From NCBI GenBank assembly GCA_963627915.1, contig CAVGCY010000055.1, forward strand, positions 10,938 to 74,937: DNA of 64,000 bases. Direction: 5' to 3'. A program made the position numbers and the translations under genes. This stretch comes from CALACW01 sp963627915. GTDB taxonomy: Bacteria > Bacillota > Clostridia > Oscillospirales > Acutalibacteraceae. This document shows positions 1 to 8,332 of the stretch, one piece after another. The notes beneath the pieces were generated by a model. That model searched no databases, was not told where the DNA came from, and saw only the letters and a program-made list of their open reading frames with translations. Numbering within the stretch: the stretch's first letter is position 1; each line of letters starts with the position of its first letter.

Positions 1-512
1 AGAGCGTTACACAGTTCATCTATCGTAAATCTCAGACCCTCGGTCATGGCTTCATCAAGACTTATCTGCGCCTTCTCACGCATCTCCTCGACCCCGTTAT
101 AATTTCTGTCTGCGGAAATAAAATCGGCGGTAAACAGAACCTTTTCAAGCTCACTCATGCCGGCGCGTCCCGTCGTATGATAACGTATTGCGGATATAAC
201 CTCCGCGTCGTCGATTTCGAGCTCATATTTACAGTAAACGCTTCCGGCAATCGCATGCCAGAGCTTCGGACTTTTCCTTTCAAGTTCGGTAAGCTCGATT
301 CCGTATTTTTCAAACAGTGCGAAGATTTCATCCTTATCAGTATTTTTCATTATATCATGGAGAAGCCCCGCCTCATACGCTTTTTTTTCGTCCGCGCCGT
401 ATTTTTTCGCAAGCTCGGCAGACGTTTCAGATACGTTTATCGAATGAACGTATCTGTATTCGTCAAGTTTTTCGCGCAGAATCGCTCTGTATGTTTCATA
501 CTTGTTTTTCAC
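1..512 (-). CDS. yqeK: YqeK-like HD-domain hydrolase (partial, runs off left edge)
   Basis: Translating the minus strand from a GTG at 512 gives MKNKYETYRAI followed by an HD-domain protein with 'GLLHDIMKNTDKDE', 'WHAIAG' and 'RYHTTGRAGMSELEKVLFTADFISADR'. These match the metal-binding HD pattern of YqeK, a symmetrical diadenosine tetraphosphate hydrolase family. Its gene usually follows nadD, as here. The start overlaps the nadD stop by 17 bases, and an AGGCGGGG stretch lies about 9 bases upstream. The C-terminus is missing because the gene crosses the window edge. The family assignment is firm; the exact substrate is known only for relatives. Confidence 0.85.
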   Translation of the reverse strand, partial: MKNKYETYRAILREKLDEYRYVHSINVSETSAELAKKYGADEKKAYEAGLLHDIMKNTDKDEIFALFEKYGIELTELERKSPKLWHAIAGSVYCKYELEIDDAEVISAIRYHTTGRAGMSELEKVLFTADFISADRNYNGVEEMREKAQISLDEAMTEGLRFTIDELCNA

Positions 513-1107
513 GGTACAATCCCCGCCTCTCTATATATTCCTTTACATCCTCGGATACGAGATTTGAAATATCGCGTCCGTTTTTAACGCGCAGGCGAAT
601 CTCCGTAGAGCTTATCTCCGGCATAGAAACGGAACAAACCGTAATTTTTTCGGGACGTTTTATAACCAAACGCGCATATTCTCTGAGTTTATCCGAGCAA
701 ATGCCGCTCTCCCGGCTCACGGCGCACAGAGTTACGTTATCGAGGATTATATTATAATCCTTCCATTTATCAAAGCTTAAAAGCATATCCGAGCCTACAA
801 ATAAAAATATATCGTCGCCCGGGTACATTTTCTTAAATTCCCGGACGGTATCGACCGTATAGCTTTTACCGGCTCTTTTTATTTCAATATCCGAAACAAA
901 AAACTTATCATATTTTCCGAAAGCAATACGACACATGTTAAGCCTGTCCGAATCCGAAATACCGCCGTTATTTTCTTTAAACGGGGAAACGCCTGCGGGA
1001 ATTATAAACAGTCTGTCAAGCTTCATTATTTCGGACATTCTCTCGGCAAGACAGATATGACCGATGTGCACGGGGTTGAAGCTTCCTCCGAAAATACCGG
1101 TTCTCAT
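496..1107 (-). CDS. nadD: Nicotinate-nucleotide adenylyltransferase
   Basis: NadD transfers AMP from ATP to nicotinate mononucleotide in cytoplasmic NAD synthesis. The 203-residue protein opens with MRTGIFGGSFNPVHIGH, the nucleotidylyltransferase signature, and has ISSTEIR near the C-terminus, the second conserved nucleotide-binding motif. An upstream in-frame start at 1182 exists but lies inside the T-box terminator. The ATG at 1107 follows GGAGG by 5 bases and places the GGSFNP motif at the usual position, so it is preferred. The gene is the first one behind a T-box leader and overlaps yqeK. The family is certain; control by a charged-tRNA sensor is unusual for this enzyme (see findings). 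Confidence 0.95.
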   Translation of the reverse strand: MRTGIFGGSFNPVHIGHICLAERMSEIMKLDRLFIIPAGVSPFKENNGGISDSDRLNMCRIAFGKYDKFFVSDIEIKRAGKSYTVDTVREFKKMYPGDDIFLFVGSDMLLSFDKWKDYNIILDNVTLCAVSRESGICSDKLREYARLVIKRPEKITVCSVSMPEISSTEIRLRVKNGRDISNLVSEDVKEYIERRGLYREKQV

Positions 1108-1123
1108 ACATACCTCCGAACTT

Positions 1124-1371
1124 AAAAAAACCCTCAGGAACAAAGTCCTAAGGGACGAATAGATATCCGCGGTACCACCCAAGTTCAGCGGACAAAAATC
1201 CGCCCTCTGAGATCTCTAACGTGATCAAACGCCGTACCCTATGATTTCAGGCACGGGGCTCGGGAATGAGTTATACGCATAAACATCGCTGTCCGCTCGC
1301 ACCGTCCGCCGACTCTCTGAAAGACCCGAATATGCCTTGTTTCCGTCTTTGCCGTTAAATATACCTGTTTG
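1124..1371 (-). promoter_or_regulatory. T-box riboswitch leader (candidate leucine type)
   Basis: The minus strand carries the invariant T-box antiterminator sequence AACTTGGGTGGTACCGCGG at 1185-1167. It is followed by a terminator hairpin, CCCTTAGGA / TCCTGAGGG with seven T residues, at 1154-1124. A Stem I-like region with AGAGAGTCGG and GGTGCGAGC motifs lies upstream. By its position relative to the conserved GAGC at the base of Stem I, the specifier is probably CTC (1270-1268) followed by A, which reads leucine. The T-box identity is seen directly; the specifier choice is inference. The leader ends just before nadD. Confidence 0.93.
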
Positions 1372-1377
1372 AAAATG

Positions 1378-1406
1378 ATTTTACCACAAATAAACACGGT
1401 AGTCAA
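1378..1406 (-). promoter_or_regulatory. Sigma-A type promoter for the T-box/nadD unit
   Basis: On the minus strand TTGACT (1406-1401) and TAAAAT (1383-1378) are separated by exactly 17 bases. The element lies directly after the yhbY stop codon and starts transcription of the T-box leader, so nadD-yqeK can be expressed separately from the upstream gene chain. Confidence 0.8.
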
Positions 1407-1409
1407 GGA

Positions 1410-1829
1410 TTAATTATTCGCATTCCTTGCCCGTTTGGCCGCCGCGGCAAGACGTCTCTGCTTCTCCGCTTTTGAAGCCTTCTTCGACTTTGCGGCAGGC
1501 TTTTTTTCAAACCTTGAAAAGCGTTTTTCGGCTTCGGTTCGCTTCTCTTCTTTTTTGTGAAGCTCCGGATTATACCTGTAGAGAACAATAACTCCGCCGA
1601 TAACCTGAACAACATCCGCGCCCGTCGCTTCCGAAATCATGTCGGCAGCCTGCCTCGGAGTATCCGGTGACGTTTCGACGAGTACCTTAAGCTTAATAAG
1701 TTCACGTGTGTTCAGCGCACCGTCCGCCGCCTCTATAAGAGCGTCCGACAGACCTCCTTTGCCGTACTGAAACAGCACGTCTAATTTGTTTGCCTGCGCT
1801 CTGAGCAAAGCTCTTTCTTTACTTGTCAT
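1410..1829 (-). CDS. yhbY: YhbY-family CRM-domain RNA-binding protein
   Basis: This 139-residue protein has an N-terminal CRM domain of about 95 residues. Its family motifs are 'LRAQANKLDVLFQYGKGGLSDALIEAADGALNTRELIKLKVL', here shortened by the family pattern to the GKGG loop and the RELIKLKV segment. The domain ends in VIGGVIVLYRYNP. YhbY/RlmX-type CRM proteins bind pre-ribosomal RNA and help large-subunit assembly. The last 45 residues are a Lys/Arg/Ala-rich tail ending KRARNANN, longer than in compact homologues and probably RNA-binding. The ATG follows GAGGTATGAA. The gene sits 10 bases after rdgB and directly before the T-box promoter, a neighbourhood (yhbY-nadD-yqeK) common in Firmicutes. 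Confidence 0.9.
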   Translation of the reverse strand: MTSKERALLRAQANKLDVLFQYGKGGLSDALIEAADGALNTRELIKLKVLVETSPDTPRQAADMISEATGADVVQVIGGVIVLYRYNPELHKKEEKRTEAEKRFSRFEKKPAAKSKKASKAEKQRRLAAAAKRARNANN

Positions 1830-1839
1830 TTCATACCTC

Positions 1840-2430
1840 TTAAATATAATCTTTGATTTTTTCCGAGAATAAGCGCAATGACTTGCCTCTATGGCTTACA
1901 GCGTCCTTTTCCTTGCCCGAAAGCTCGGCAAAGCTCTTATCTCCTATATAAAATACCGGGTCGAATCCGAATCCGCCGACGCCCTTCGGCTCATATCCTA
2001 TATATCCCTCGCACGTCTGCTCAACCTCAAGCAATCTGCCGTCGGGGAAAACACAGCACACCGCGCTTACAAACCGTGCCGTCCTTTTATCCGCCGGCAC
2101 ATTTTCAAGCTCTTTTAAAAGCGTGTTTATCTTAACGTCGTAAGGGACATCGTGACCGCCCGCATATCTTGCGGATTGAACGCCGGGACGGCCGCCGAGC
2201 GCGTCGACAACAAGACCCGAATCATCCGCAATGCAGACCATATTGCTTTCTCTGCAGCCGGATTCCGCTTTTATTCTCGCGTTTTCCGTAAACGTTTCGC
2301 CGGTTTCCTCCGCGTCCGTCAGCATAATTCCGATGTCCGAGCCTCTGACGGCTTCTATTCCGAGAGGTGCAAGAATCCTTTTAAATTCAATGCACTTATG
2401 CTCATTATGGGTCGCAATTAAGAATTTCAT
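1840..2430 (-). CDS. rdgB: XTP/dITP diphosphatase (Ham1/RdgB family)
   Basis: The enzyme removes pyrophosphate from non-canonical purine nucleotides such as XTP and dITP, keeping them out of DNA and RNA. The 196-residue protein starts MKFLIATHNEHK, matching the SHARP-like substrate-binding TxNxxK motif. It has 'CIADDSGLVVDALGGRPGVQSARYAG' in the centre and 'GFGFDPVFY' plus 'SHRGKSL' towards the end, all standard family motifs. Its ATG overlaps the stop codon of the preceding 66-residue gene as ATGA, which indicates coupled translation. Length and motif order are normal. Confidence 0.95.
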   Translation of the reverse strand: MKFLIATHNEHKCIEFKRILAPLGIEAVRGSDIGIMLTDAEETGETFTENARIKAESGCRESNMVCIADDSGLVVDALGGRPGVQSARYAGGHDVPYDVKINTLLKELENVPADKRTARFVSAVCCVFPDGRLLEVEQTCEGYIGYEPKGVGGFGFDPVFYIGDKSFAELSGKEKDAVSHRGKSLRLFSEKIKDYI

Positions 2431-2627
2431 ACGATATCGCCCTTTCCGAGCGCATTTGAAACAAAATTCGCCGCCGATTCGATTTTTCCGAGCGTCGGTT
2501 CAATACCGTTGAGAACGTCTCTGAACTGAAAACGGCTACGTATTCTCTTTGAGATTTTAACAGGGGCGCGTCTGTCCCGGGTAACGGATTCAAAAGACGA
2601 TTTAAACGCTTTGCGTATCGCCGTCAT
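2427..2627 (-). CDS. Small basic protein of unknown function between ftsY and rdgB
   Basis: This 66-residue reading frame starts MTAIRKAFKSSFESV and ends NALGKGDIV. It is rich in Arg, Lys and Ser and has no membrane segment or motif I recognise. The start at 2627 follows GAGGAG with a 9-base spacer. The frame overlaps the ftsY end by 26 bases, and its TGA overlaps the rdgB ATG as ATGA. Without this gene there would be a 171-base hole in an otherwise tightly packed operon. A longer version starting at 2813 lies mostly inside ftsY and has no reason to be used. Function unknown; that it is translated is inferred from the RBS and the two overlaps. Confidence 0.65.
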   Translation of the reverse strand: MTAIRKAFKSSFESVTRDRRAPVKISKRIRSRFQFRDVLNGIEPTLGKIESAANFVSNALGKGDIV

Positions 2628-3735
2628 CGGATTCGGCTCCTCGGGCAGTATCTCTCTGTCCGTCAGCGTCAGCTGGTACGCCGTCCTGTCCGCTGACTTC
2701 AATAGAATCCACAATTTCCCTGAAAAGCTCTTTGACTGCTTTTTCCTCTTCGCTCTCCTCGACCGGAACGTATTCAAGCGGTTGTTCATATACGGGTAAC
2801 ACCTCGTCATCATTTATTTTATCGGGCATTTCCTCAAACAGGCTCTGCGCGAACGCCTGAGGATTAAAAGGCTGTAAATCGTCGATGCCCTCGCCGACGC
2901 CTATGAATTTAACGGGAATTTTAAGTTCGTTCTTGATAGCCAGAACAACTCCGCCTCTCGCGGTACCGTCAAGCTTTGTAAGAATAATGCCGGTAAGCTC
3001 GGCAACATTCATAAATTCTCTCGCCTGGTTTACGGCGTTCTGACCCGTCGTTGCGTCAAGAACAAGCAAAATCTCTCTGTCGGAGTACGGAAGCTCACGG
3101 TCGATAACTCTGTAAATTTTTGCAAGCTCCTCCATCAGGTTCTTTTTATTATGAAGTCTGCCTGCGGTATCGCATATGATTATATCGTACATACGAGCCT
3201 TGCCCGCCTGAATCGTATCAAAAATAACGGCAGCGGGATCGGCGCCCTCTTTATGTTTTATTATGTCGACATCTGCGCGTTTTGCCCACTCGTCAAGCTG
3301 TTCTATCGCCGCGGCTCTGAACGTATCGGCGGCTCCGAGAAGAACCTTTTTGCCCTGCGATTTATACATAGCGGCCATTTTGCCGATGGACGTCGTTTTT
3401 CCGACTCCGTTTACGCCGATTACAAGCACAATCGACGGCTGGGTAATAAGCCCCATATCCTCTCCGCCGTCAAGCATTTTTGCAACGATATCTTTAATTT
3501 CGTCCTTTGCCTGCCTTGTTGATTTCAAATTCTTTTTATTTACCCGCTCTTTTAATTGCGTAACAATCTGAGCGGCGGTTTCAACGCCTACGTCGCTCAT
3601 TACGAGTATTTCCTCAAGCTCTACGTACAGATCGTCCGTAAATTCATCGAATGAATCGAGCATATCGTCAATTGCGCCCGACATTTTATCTCTCGACTTT
3701 TTAAGACCCATGCTTATTTTTTTAAAAAATCCCAT
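2602..3735 (-). CDS. ftsY: Signal recognition particle receptor FtsY
   Basis: FtsY is the membrane-associated SRP receptor GTPase that docks ribosome-SRP complexes at the Sec translocon. The 377-residue protein begins directly with the N-domain helices and has the GTPase motifs GVNGVGKTTSIGKM (P-loop), DTFRAAAIEQL, DTAGR, TKLDGTARGG and GVGEGIDDL in order. The usual N-terminal acidic A domain is absent. Instead about 75 residues follow the NG domain, rich in Glu and Asp (for example VPVEESEEEKAV and GAESDDGDTQSV). The ATG follows AGGAG. The gene lies 19 bases after smc, as in many Firmicutes. Confidence 0.96.
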   Translation of the reverse strand: MGFFKKISMGLKKSRDKMSGAIDDMLDSFDEFTDDLYVELEEILVMSDVGVETAAQIVTQLKERVNKKNLKSTRQAKDEIKDIVAKMLDGGEDMGLITQPSIVLVIGVNGVGKTTSIGKMAAMYKSQGKKVLLGAADTFRAAAIEQLDEWAKRADVDIIKHKEGADPAAVIFDTIQAGKARMYDIIICDTAGRLHNKKNLMEELAKIYRVIDRELPYSDREILLVLDATTGQNAVNQAREFMNVAELTGIILTKLDGTARGGVVLAIKNELKIPVKFIGVGEGIDDLQPFNPQAFAQSLFEEMPDKINDDEVLPVYEQPLEYVPVEESEEEKAVKELFREIVDSIEVSGQDGVPADADGQRDTARGAESDDGDTQSV

Positions 3736-3754
3736 TTATTTCAACTCCTGTTTA

Positions 3755-6700
3755 TTATTCAAGTCCGAGTTTCTCCGCCATCTGCGCGGTTTTCAGCTCA
3801 AGTATTTTAGAAACGCCTTTTTCCTGCATTGTAACGCCGTACATAATATCGGCCTCCTCCATGGTTCCGCGCCGGTGCGTTATAAGTATAAACTGCGTTT
3901 TGTCGGTCATGCTTCTTACATACTGAGCATACCGCAAAACGTTTACGTCGTCAAGAGCGGCTTCAACCTCGTCGAAAATACAAAACGGCGACGGCGTAAC
4001 CTTAAGTATGGCAAACAGCAAAGCGATAGCGCATAATCCCTTTTCTCCGCCGGAGAGAAGGCTTAGGTTTTTAACGTTCTTTCCGGGAGGCTGAGCCTTT
4101 ATCTCAATTCCGCACTCCAATATATCGCTGTCGTCCTCAAGAATAAGTTCCGCGCTTCCTCCGCCGAATATTGCCGAAAAGGTTTCCTTAAAACAAGCGT
4201 TTATAATATTGAAACGATCTCTGAACTGTTCCGCCATTTTTCCGGTCAGTTCGTCTATCATCTTAATCAATTCCGCTTTCGACTTCTCCACATCGGTAAG
4301 CTGCGTCTTCATAAAATCGTATCTTTCACTTACCTCGCGGTATTCCTCTATCGCCGCAACATTTACGTTTCCGAGTGCTTTTATTTTTGACTTGACCTCG
4401 TAAAGCTCGCGTTTTGCTTCCGGTATATTCTCTAAATTAATATCGAGAGCTTCAGCCTCGCGGCGGGTTAATTTATACTCCTCGAAAAGCCTGTTCTGCA
4501 CATCCGTCTGTTCTTTTTCAAGCGCATTTTTTTTCGAGTCAAGACGTACAATCTCGCTTGCAAGCCTTTCTTTTTCATCGTTTTTTTCGCGCTCCGAGGC
4601 TCTCAAAACGCTCACTTGCTTATCGCACATATCGCGCTCTTTTACAAGTGAAGCGATAATCCCGTTCGCGTCCTCTTTCTGTTTTCTTACTCCGAGAATT
4701 TCATTTTCAAGAGATTCTATACGCTCAAGAAGATTTCCGTTCTTTTCCCGAAGCTGTGCTATTTCGCAGTCCAACTGTTTAAGTCTGTCCGACTGTCCGT
4801 TCTTTCTGCGCTCAAGCGAAGCTATCAACTCGCGCTGATTTTCAATATCCCTCGAATCGGAAGCAATAACAACATTAATCTCCGATATCTTCGAGTTTAT
4901 TTCCTCGCGCATTGACGTCAGCTTCTCACGGTCTATGTTTAAATTTTCAAGTTTTTTCTGAATTTCATCAAGAGATACGGTAATTTTTTCCTCTCGCTTC
5001 TTTGCCTCAAGTCCTGCAAGACGCAAAGCTTCGAGTCTTTCCGACGCCGATTTTTCCTCTTTTTTTAAATTTTCTATGTTATCGCGTAATGAATCATACC
5101 GGCTTTTTGCCGAGCTTAACAATGAATCCGAGCGTATTTTGTCCTCCTGCAGAGAGGAAAGCTCTGACTTTGCCGATTCCAATTCGGCATTCTCCTTTGC
5201 AAGCTCCTCTTTTGCCTTTTTATAATTCGTTTCAAGCTCTTTAATCTGAGCGTTTTTATCGTTAAGCTGTTTTTTCAGAGTTTCAATTTCGCTCTGTCTT
5301 GTAAGGAATCCCGCGCTTTTTATTTTCGCGCCGCCCGTCATCGAACCGCCGGTATTAATAACCTGACCGTCGAGAGTAACTATTTTAAATCTGTTTTTAT
5401 ATTTTTTTGCCATATCGACAGCACAGTCAAGATCCTCGGCTACAACTGTTTTTCCGAGCTGGTTTTCTATTATATCGTAATACTGCGAATCATATTCGAC
5501 TATCTTACTCGCGATATTTACAAATCCGCGGCACTCTTCAAGTCCTGTTTCACCGAGTTCGCGAGCCTTAAGAGCTGTCATCGGAAAAAACGTCGCTCTG
5601 CCGATATTGTTTTCCTTAAGAAAATTCATCGCCCGCTTTGCGTCTGCCTCAGAATCCGTTACTATATGCTGAATCGACGCGCCGAGAGCCGTTTCTATTG
5701 CAAGAGAATACTCGGCTTTTACATTGATTATCTGAGACATTGTGCCGTGTATTCCGCGCAGGCTCCCGCGCAAAGACTCCTTCATTACAGCCTTAACGCT
5801 TCCGGAATAACCCTCCATATTCTTCTCCATATCCTCAAGAAGCTGTATACGCGACTGTATTCTCTGTGAATCGAGAACCGAGGAATCGAGGGCAAGCTTC
5901 ATCTCGCCGGAGGTCTGCGTCTTTGTCCTCACTCTTATTATTCGTCCCGACACGGAGTTTGTAACAGACGTTACCTTCTCCGAAAGCCCGTCGGTTTTTT
6001 CTTCAAGCCTCTTCTTTTCATCAAACGCGTTCTCAAGCTCATTTTTTCCGTTATTTATACTTTCATTAAGAGAATCGATACGCGCCGAAATCTCCTTTGC
6101 CGACGAATCGGCCGCCGAAAAACGAACTTTTTCATCCGAAAGACGTTTTGTCAAAACGTTCATCTCGTCGGATATTTTAATATACTCGTCCGATACGGAT
6201 TCGTTTTGTTTTGCAAGTGATTCGAGCCCATCCGAAAAAGACCGCGTTTCATTTCTCCTTTCCTCTATATGAGCGTTGAGGGATTCTATCGTTTTTTCGG
6301 CGGAAAGTATCTGCTCGTCAATCTGTTCTGCGGATAGGTTTTCCTTTTCCTTGTCGTCCTCTATTCTCTTTATCGTATCGTTATTATGCTCAATCGAATT
6401 TTTATTAAGAGCTATAAGCCCTTCGAGCGAAACCGCCTGTTCTTCAAATGATGAAGAATTTTTCTGTACCTGCTCTATCTGCAAGGTTATATTTCTGCTT
6501 TTATGCGTATATTCCTCGCTTTTTTCAATTATCTCGGCAAGCTCCTTCTCCGCCTTTTCATGCTGAGCCTCGGCCGCGGCTGTTTTATTGTACTGCGTAC
6601 GTATAAGCTCTGCCGATTTTGAAAGAATATCGAGCCATATTCCGATTTCGAGATTTTTTCTTCTGTCGGCAAGCACGAGGAATTTCTGCGCCTTTTCGCT

Positions 6701-7324
6701 CTGCTTTTCAAGCGGACCTACACGGCTTTCAAGCTCGGACATTATATCCCTTAATCTTAGAAGGTTTTCCTCTGCGGAATCAAGTCTTTTAAGCGCGTCT
6801 GCACGGCGGTATCTGTAATGAGAAATTCCGGCCGCCTCTTCAAACATCTCGCGTCTGTCCTGACTTTTTGATGAAACCATATCCTCAATTTTACCCTGGC
6901 TCACCATAGAATAGCCGTCTCTGCCCAGTCCCGTATCCATGAAAAGCTCGTGAACGTCCTTAAGTCTTACGCTTGAAGAATTTATTTTATATTCGCTCTC
7001 GCCCGAACGGTAAAAACGCCTTGTCACAGCGACCTCATCATCATCTCTGTTAAGCGCGCGGTCGGTATTATCAAGTCTCAGCGTCACCTCGGCAAAGCCC
7101 TGAGCCTTGCGCTTATCGGTTCCGCTGAAAATAACGTCCTCCATTTTCGCGCCCCGCAAAGACTTTGTGGACTGCTCTCCGAGAACCCATTTTACGGCGT
7201 CGGCAATATTGCTTTTACCCGAACCGTTAGGTCCGACGACAGCGGTCATGCCCTTGCCGAAATTAAATACCGTTTTATCCGGAAAGGACTTGAAGCCCTG
7301 CATTTCAAGTGATTTTAAGTACAT
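3755..7324 (-). CDS. smc: Chromosome segregation ATPase Smc
   Basis: Smc is the core of bacterial condensin and compacts and separates the chromosome origin region. The 1,189-residue protein has an N-terminal Walker A (GPNGSGKSNIADAV), a long coiled coil, and a central hinge with the GGSMTGG motif. After the returning coil come the C-terminal ABC signature LSGGEKGLCAIALLFA and Walker B with FDEVEAALDD. The length is typical. The usual FxxLDEVDAALDD of Walker B has Phe for Leu and Glu for the second Asp, which are conservative changes. The ATG follows AAGGAG. It is placed between a radical SAM gene downstream of rnc and ftsY, the classic rnc-smc-ftsY order. Confidence 0.98.
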   Translation of the reverse strand: MYLKSLEMQGFKSFPDKTVFNFGKGMTAVVGPNGSGKSNIADAVKWVLGEQSTKSLRGAKMEDVIFSGTDKRKAQGFAEVTLRLDNTDRALNRDDDEVAVTRRFYRSGESEYKINSSSVRLKDVHELFMDTGLGRDGYSMVSQGKIEDMVSSKSQDRREMFEEAAGISHYRYRRADALKRLDSAEENLLRLRDIMSELESRVGPLEKQSEKAQKFLVLADRRKNLEIGIWLDILSKSAELIRTQYNKTAAAEAQHEKAEKELAEIIEKSEEYTHKSRNITLQIEQVQKNSSSFEEQAVSLEGLIALNKNSIEHNNDTIKRIEDDKEKENLSAEQIDEQILSAEKTIESLNAHIEERRNETRSFSDGLESLAKQNESVSDEYIKISDEMNVLTKRLSDEKVRFSAADSSAKEISARIDSLNESINNGKNELENAFDEKKRLEEKTDGLSEKVTSVTNSVSGRIIRVRTKTQTSGEMKLALDSSVLDSQRIQSRIQLLEDMEKNMEGYSGSVKAVMKESLRGSLRGIHGTMSQIINVKAEYSLAIETALGASIQHIVTDSEADAKRAMNFLKENNIGRATFFPMTALKARELGETGLEECRGFVNIASKIVEYDSQYYDIIENQLGKTVVAEDLDCAVDMAKKYKNRFKIVTLDGQVINTGGSMTGGAKIKSAGFLTRQSEIETLKKQLNDKNAQIKELETNYKKAKEELAKENAELESAKSELSSLQEDKIRSDSLLSSAKSRYDSLRDNIENLKKEEKSASERLEALRLAGLEAKKREEKITVSLDEIQKKLENLNIDREKLTSMREEINSKISEINVVIASDSRDIENQRELIASLERRKNGQSDRLKQLDCEIAQLREKNGNLLERIESLENEILGVRKQKEDANGIIASLVKERDMCDKQVSVLRASEREKNDEKERLASEIVRLDSKKNALEKEQTDVQNRLFEEYKLTRREAEALDINLENIPEAKRELYEVKSKIKALGNVNVAAIEEYREVSERYDFMKTQLTDVEKSKAELIKMIDELTGKMAEQFRDRFNIINACFKETFSAIFGGGSAELILEDDSDILECGIEIKAQPPGKNVKNLSLLSGGEKGLCAIALLFAILKVTPSPFCIFDEVEAALDDVNVLRYAQYVRSMTDKTQFILITHRRGTMEEADIMYGVTMQEKGVSKILELKTAQMAEKLGLE

Positions 7325-7333
7325 TTTTACTCC

Positions 7334-8332
7334 TTACAGTTCAATAACGGGATTGAATTTTTCGACCCCTTCGCGTTCTTTTACTTTAAGATTAACGCCG
7401 AGGGACGAAAGAAAATTTATATTTCGTCTGTTCTGTCCCGTCATTCTCGAAACGTCGCCCGGCGCAACAAACGCCGTAACGTTTCCCTTTATATTATTTT
7501 CCTTAATCTTCTTAACGACTGCATTAAGATACATCCGTCCCTCGCAAAGTTCCCTGAACGCGGGATGATATGCGCCCGTTATATATCCGTCGTCAAGTCC
7601 TCCGCCCGAATGCAGTCCGACGCGGATTACATTTATATTATTGTCATAAAAAATCCTGAGCAGCCTCGCGCACAGATTTACGGCTTCGTCAACCGTCTGC
7701 GGTTTATATTCTCCCGAACGGTAAAGATATGCAAGACGCGTATTTTCGAGTACTGCGGCAGGATAAATCCTTACGGTCACGGGATTCAACGAAACTATTT
7801 TTTCGGCTGTCATAACGGCGGTATCATCGTCGTCACCGAACAGCCCCGTCATCATCTGAAGTCCGAGCTCAAACCCGTATTTCCTTATAAGCTCAGACGC
7901 ATTGTCAACATCCGCCGCCGTATGTCCTCTCTCGTTCATTTTCAACACTCTGTCGGACATGCTCTGCGCACCGAGTTCGATTGACGTTACGCCGTATTTT
8001 TTTAATATATCGAGTATTTCACGGTCAATACAGTCCGGACGTGTTGAAATTCTGATTCCCTTAAAAAAACCACTGTAAACGTATTTATAAGCGGATTCGA
8101 GAAGGGAAATCATATACTCTCTGTCTATCGCAGTAAAACTGCCTCCGAAAAATGCAATTTCACTGCGCTCCGGAGCAATTTCGGAGCTTTTAAGAGCTGT
8201 TGAAACCGCGTCATCAACATCGGACGGCATAAGCGGTTTCTTAACGCCCGTGATAGTTCTTTGATTGCAGAAACTGCACTGGTGCGGACATCCGTAGTGC
8301 GGAACGAACAAGGCGACGTTTACGTGCTTCAT
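7334..8332 (-). CDS. Radical SAM protein, Elp3-like family
   Basis: The 332-residue protein has the iron-sulfur cluster motif CxxxCxxC as CPHQCSFC near residue 14. It then has the family segments 'AFFGGSFTAI', 'GIRISTRPDCID' and 'IELGAQSMSD', which form the SAM-binding barrel. This is a stand-alone Elp3-type radical SAM domain without the acetyltransferase part. Such genes commonly sit between rnc and smc in Clostridia. Start and stop of rnc and this gene overlap by 4 bases (ATGA). The chemical reaction is not established for this subfamily; a role in tRNA modification is possible by homology only. Confidence 0.85.
   Translation of the reverse strand: MKHVNVALFVPHYGCPHQCSFCNQRTITGVKKPLMPSDVDDAVSTALKSSEIAPERSEIAFFGGSFTAIDREYMISLLESAYKYVYSGFFKGIRISTRPDCIDREILDILKKYGVTSIELGAQSMSDRVLKMNERGHTAADVDNASELIRKYGFELGLQMMTGLFGDDDDTAVMTAEKIVSLNPVTVRIYPAAVLENTRLAYLYRSGEYKPQTVDEAVNLCARLLRIFYDNNINVIRVGLHSGGGLDDGYITGAYHPAFRELCEGRMYLNAVVKKIKENNIKGNVTAFVAPGDVSRMTGQNRRNINFLSSLGVNLKVKEREGVEKFNPVIEL

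Noticed and set aside
177..757. Plus-strand open frames over the yqeK/nadD region
   Set aside because: They are antisense to clear minus-strand genes, have no ribosome binding sites and no recognisable protein features.
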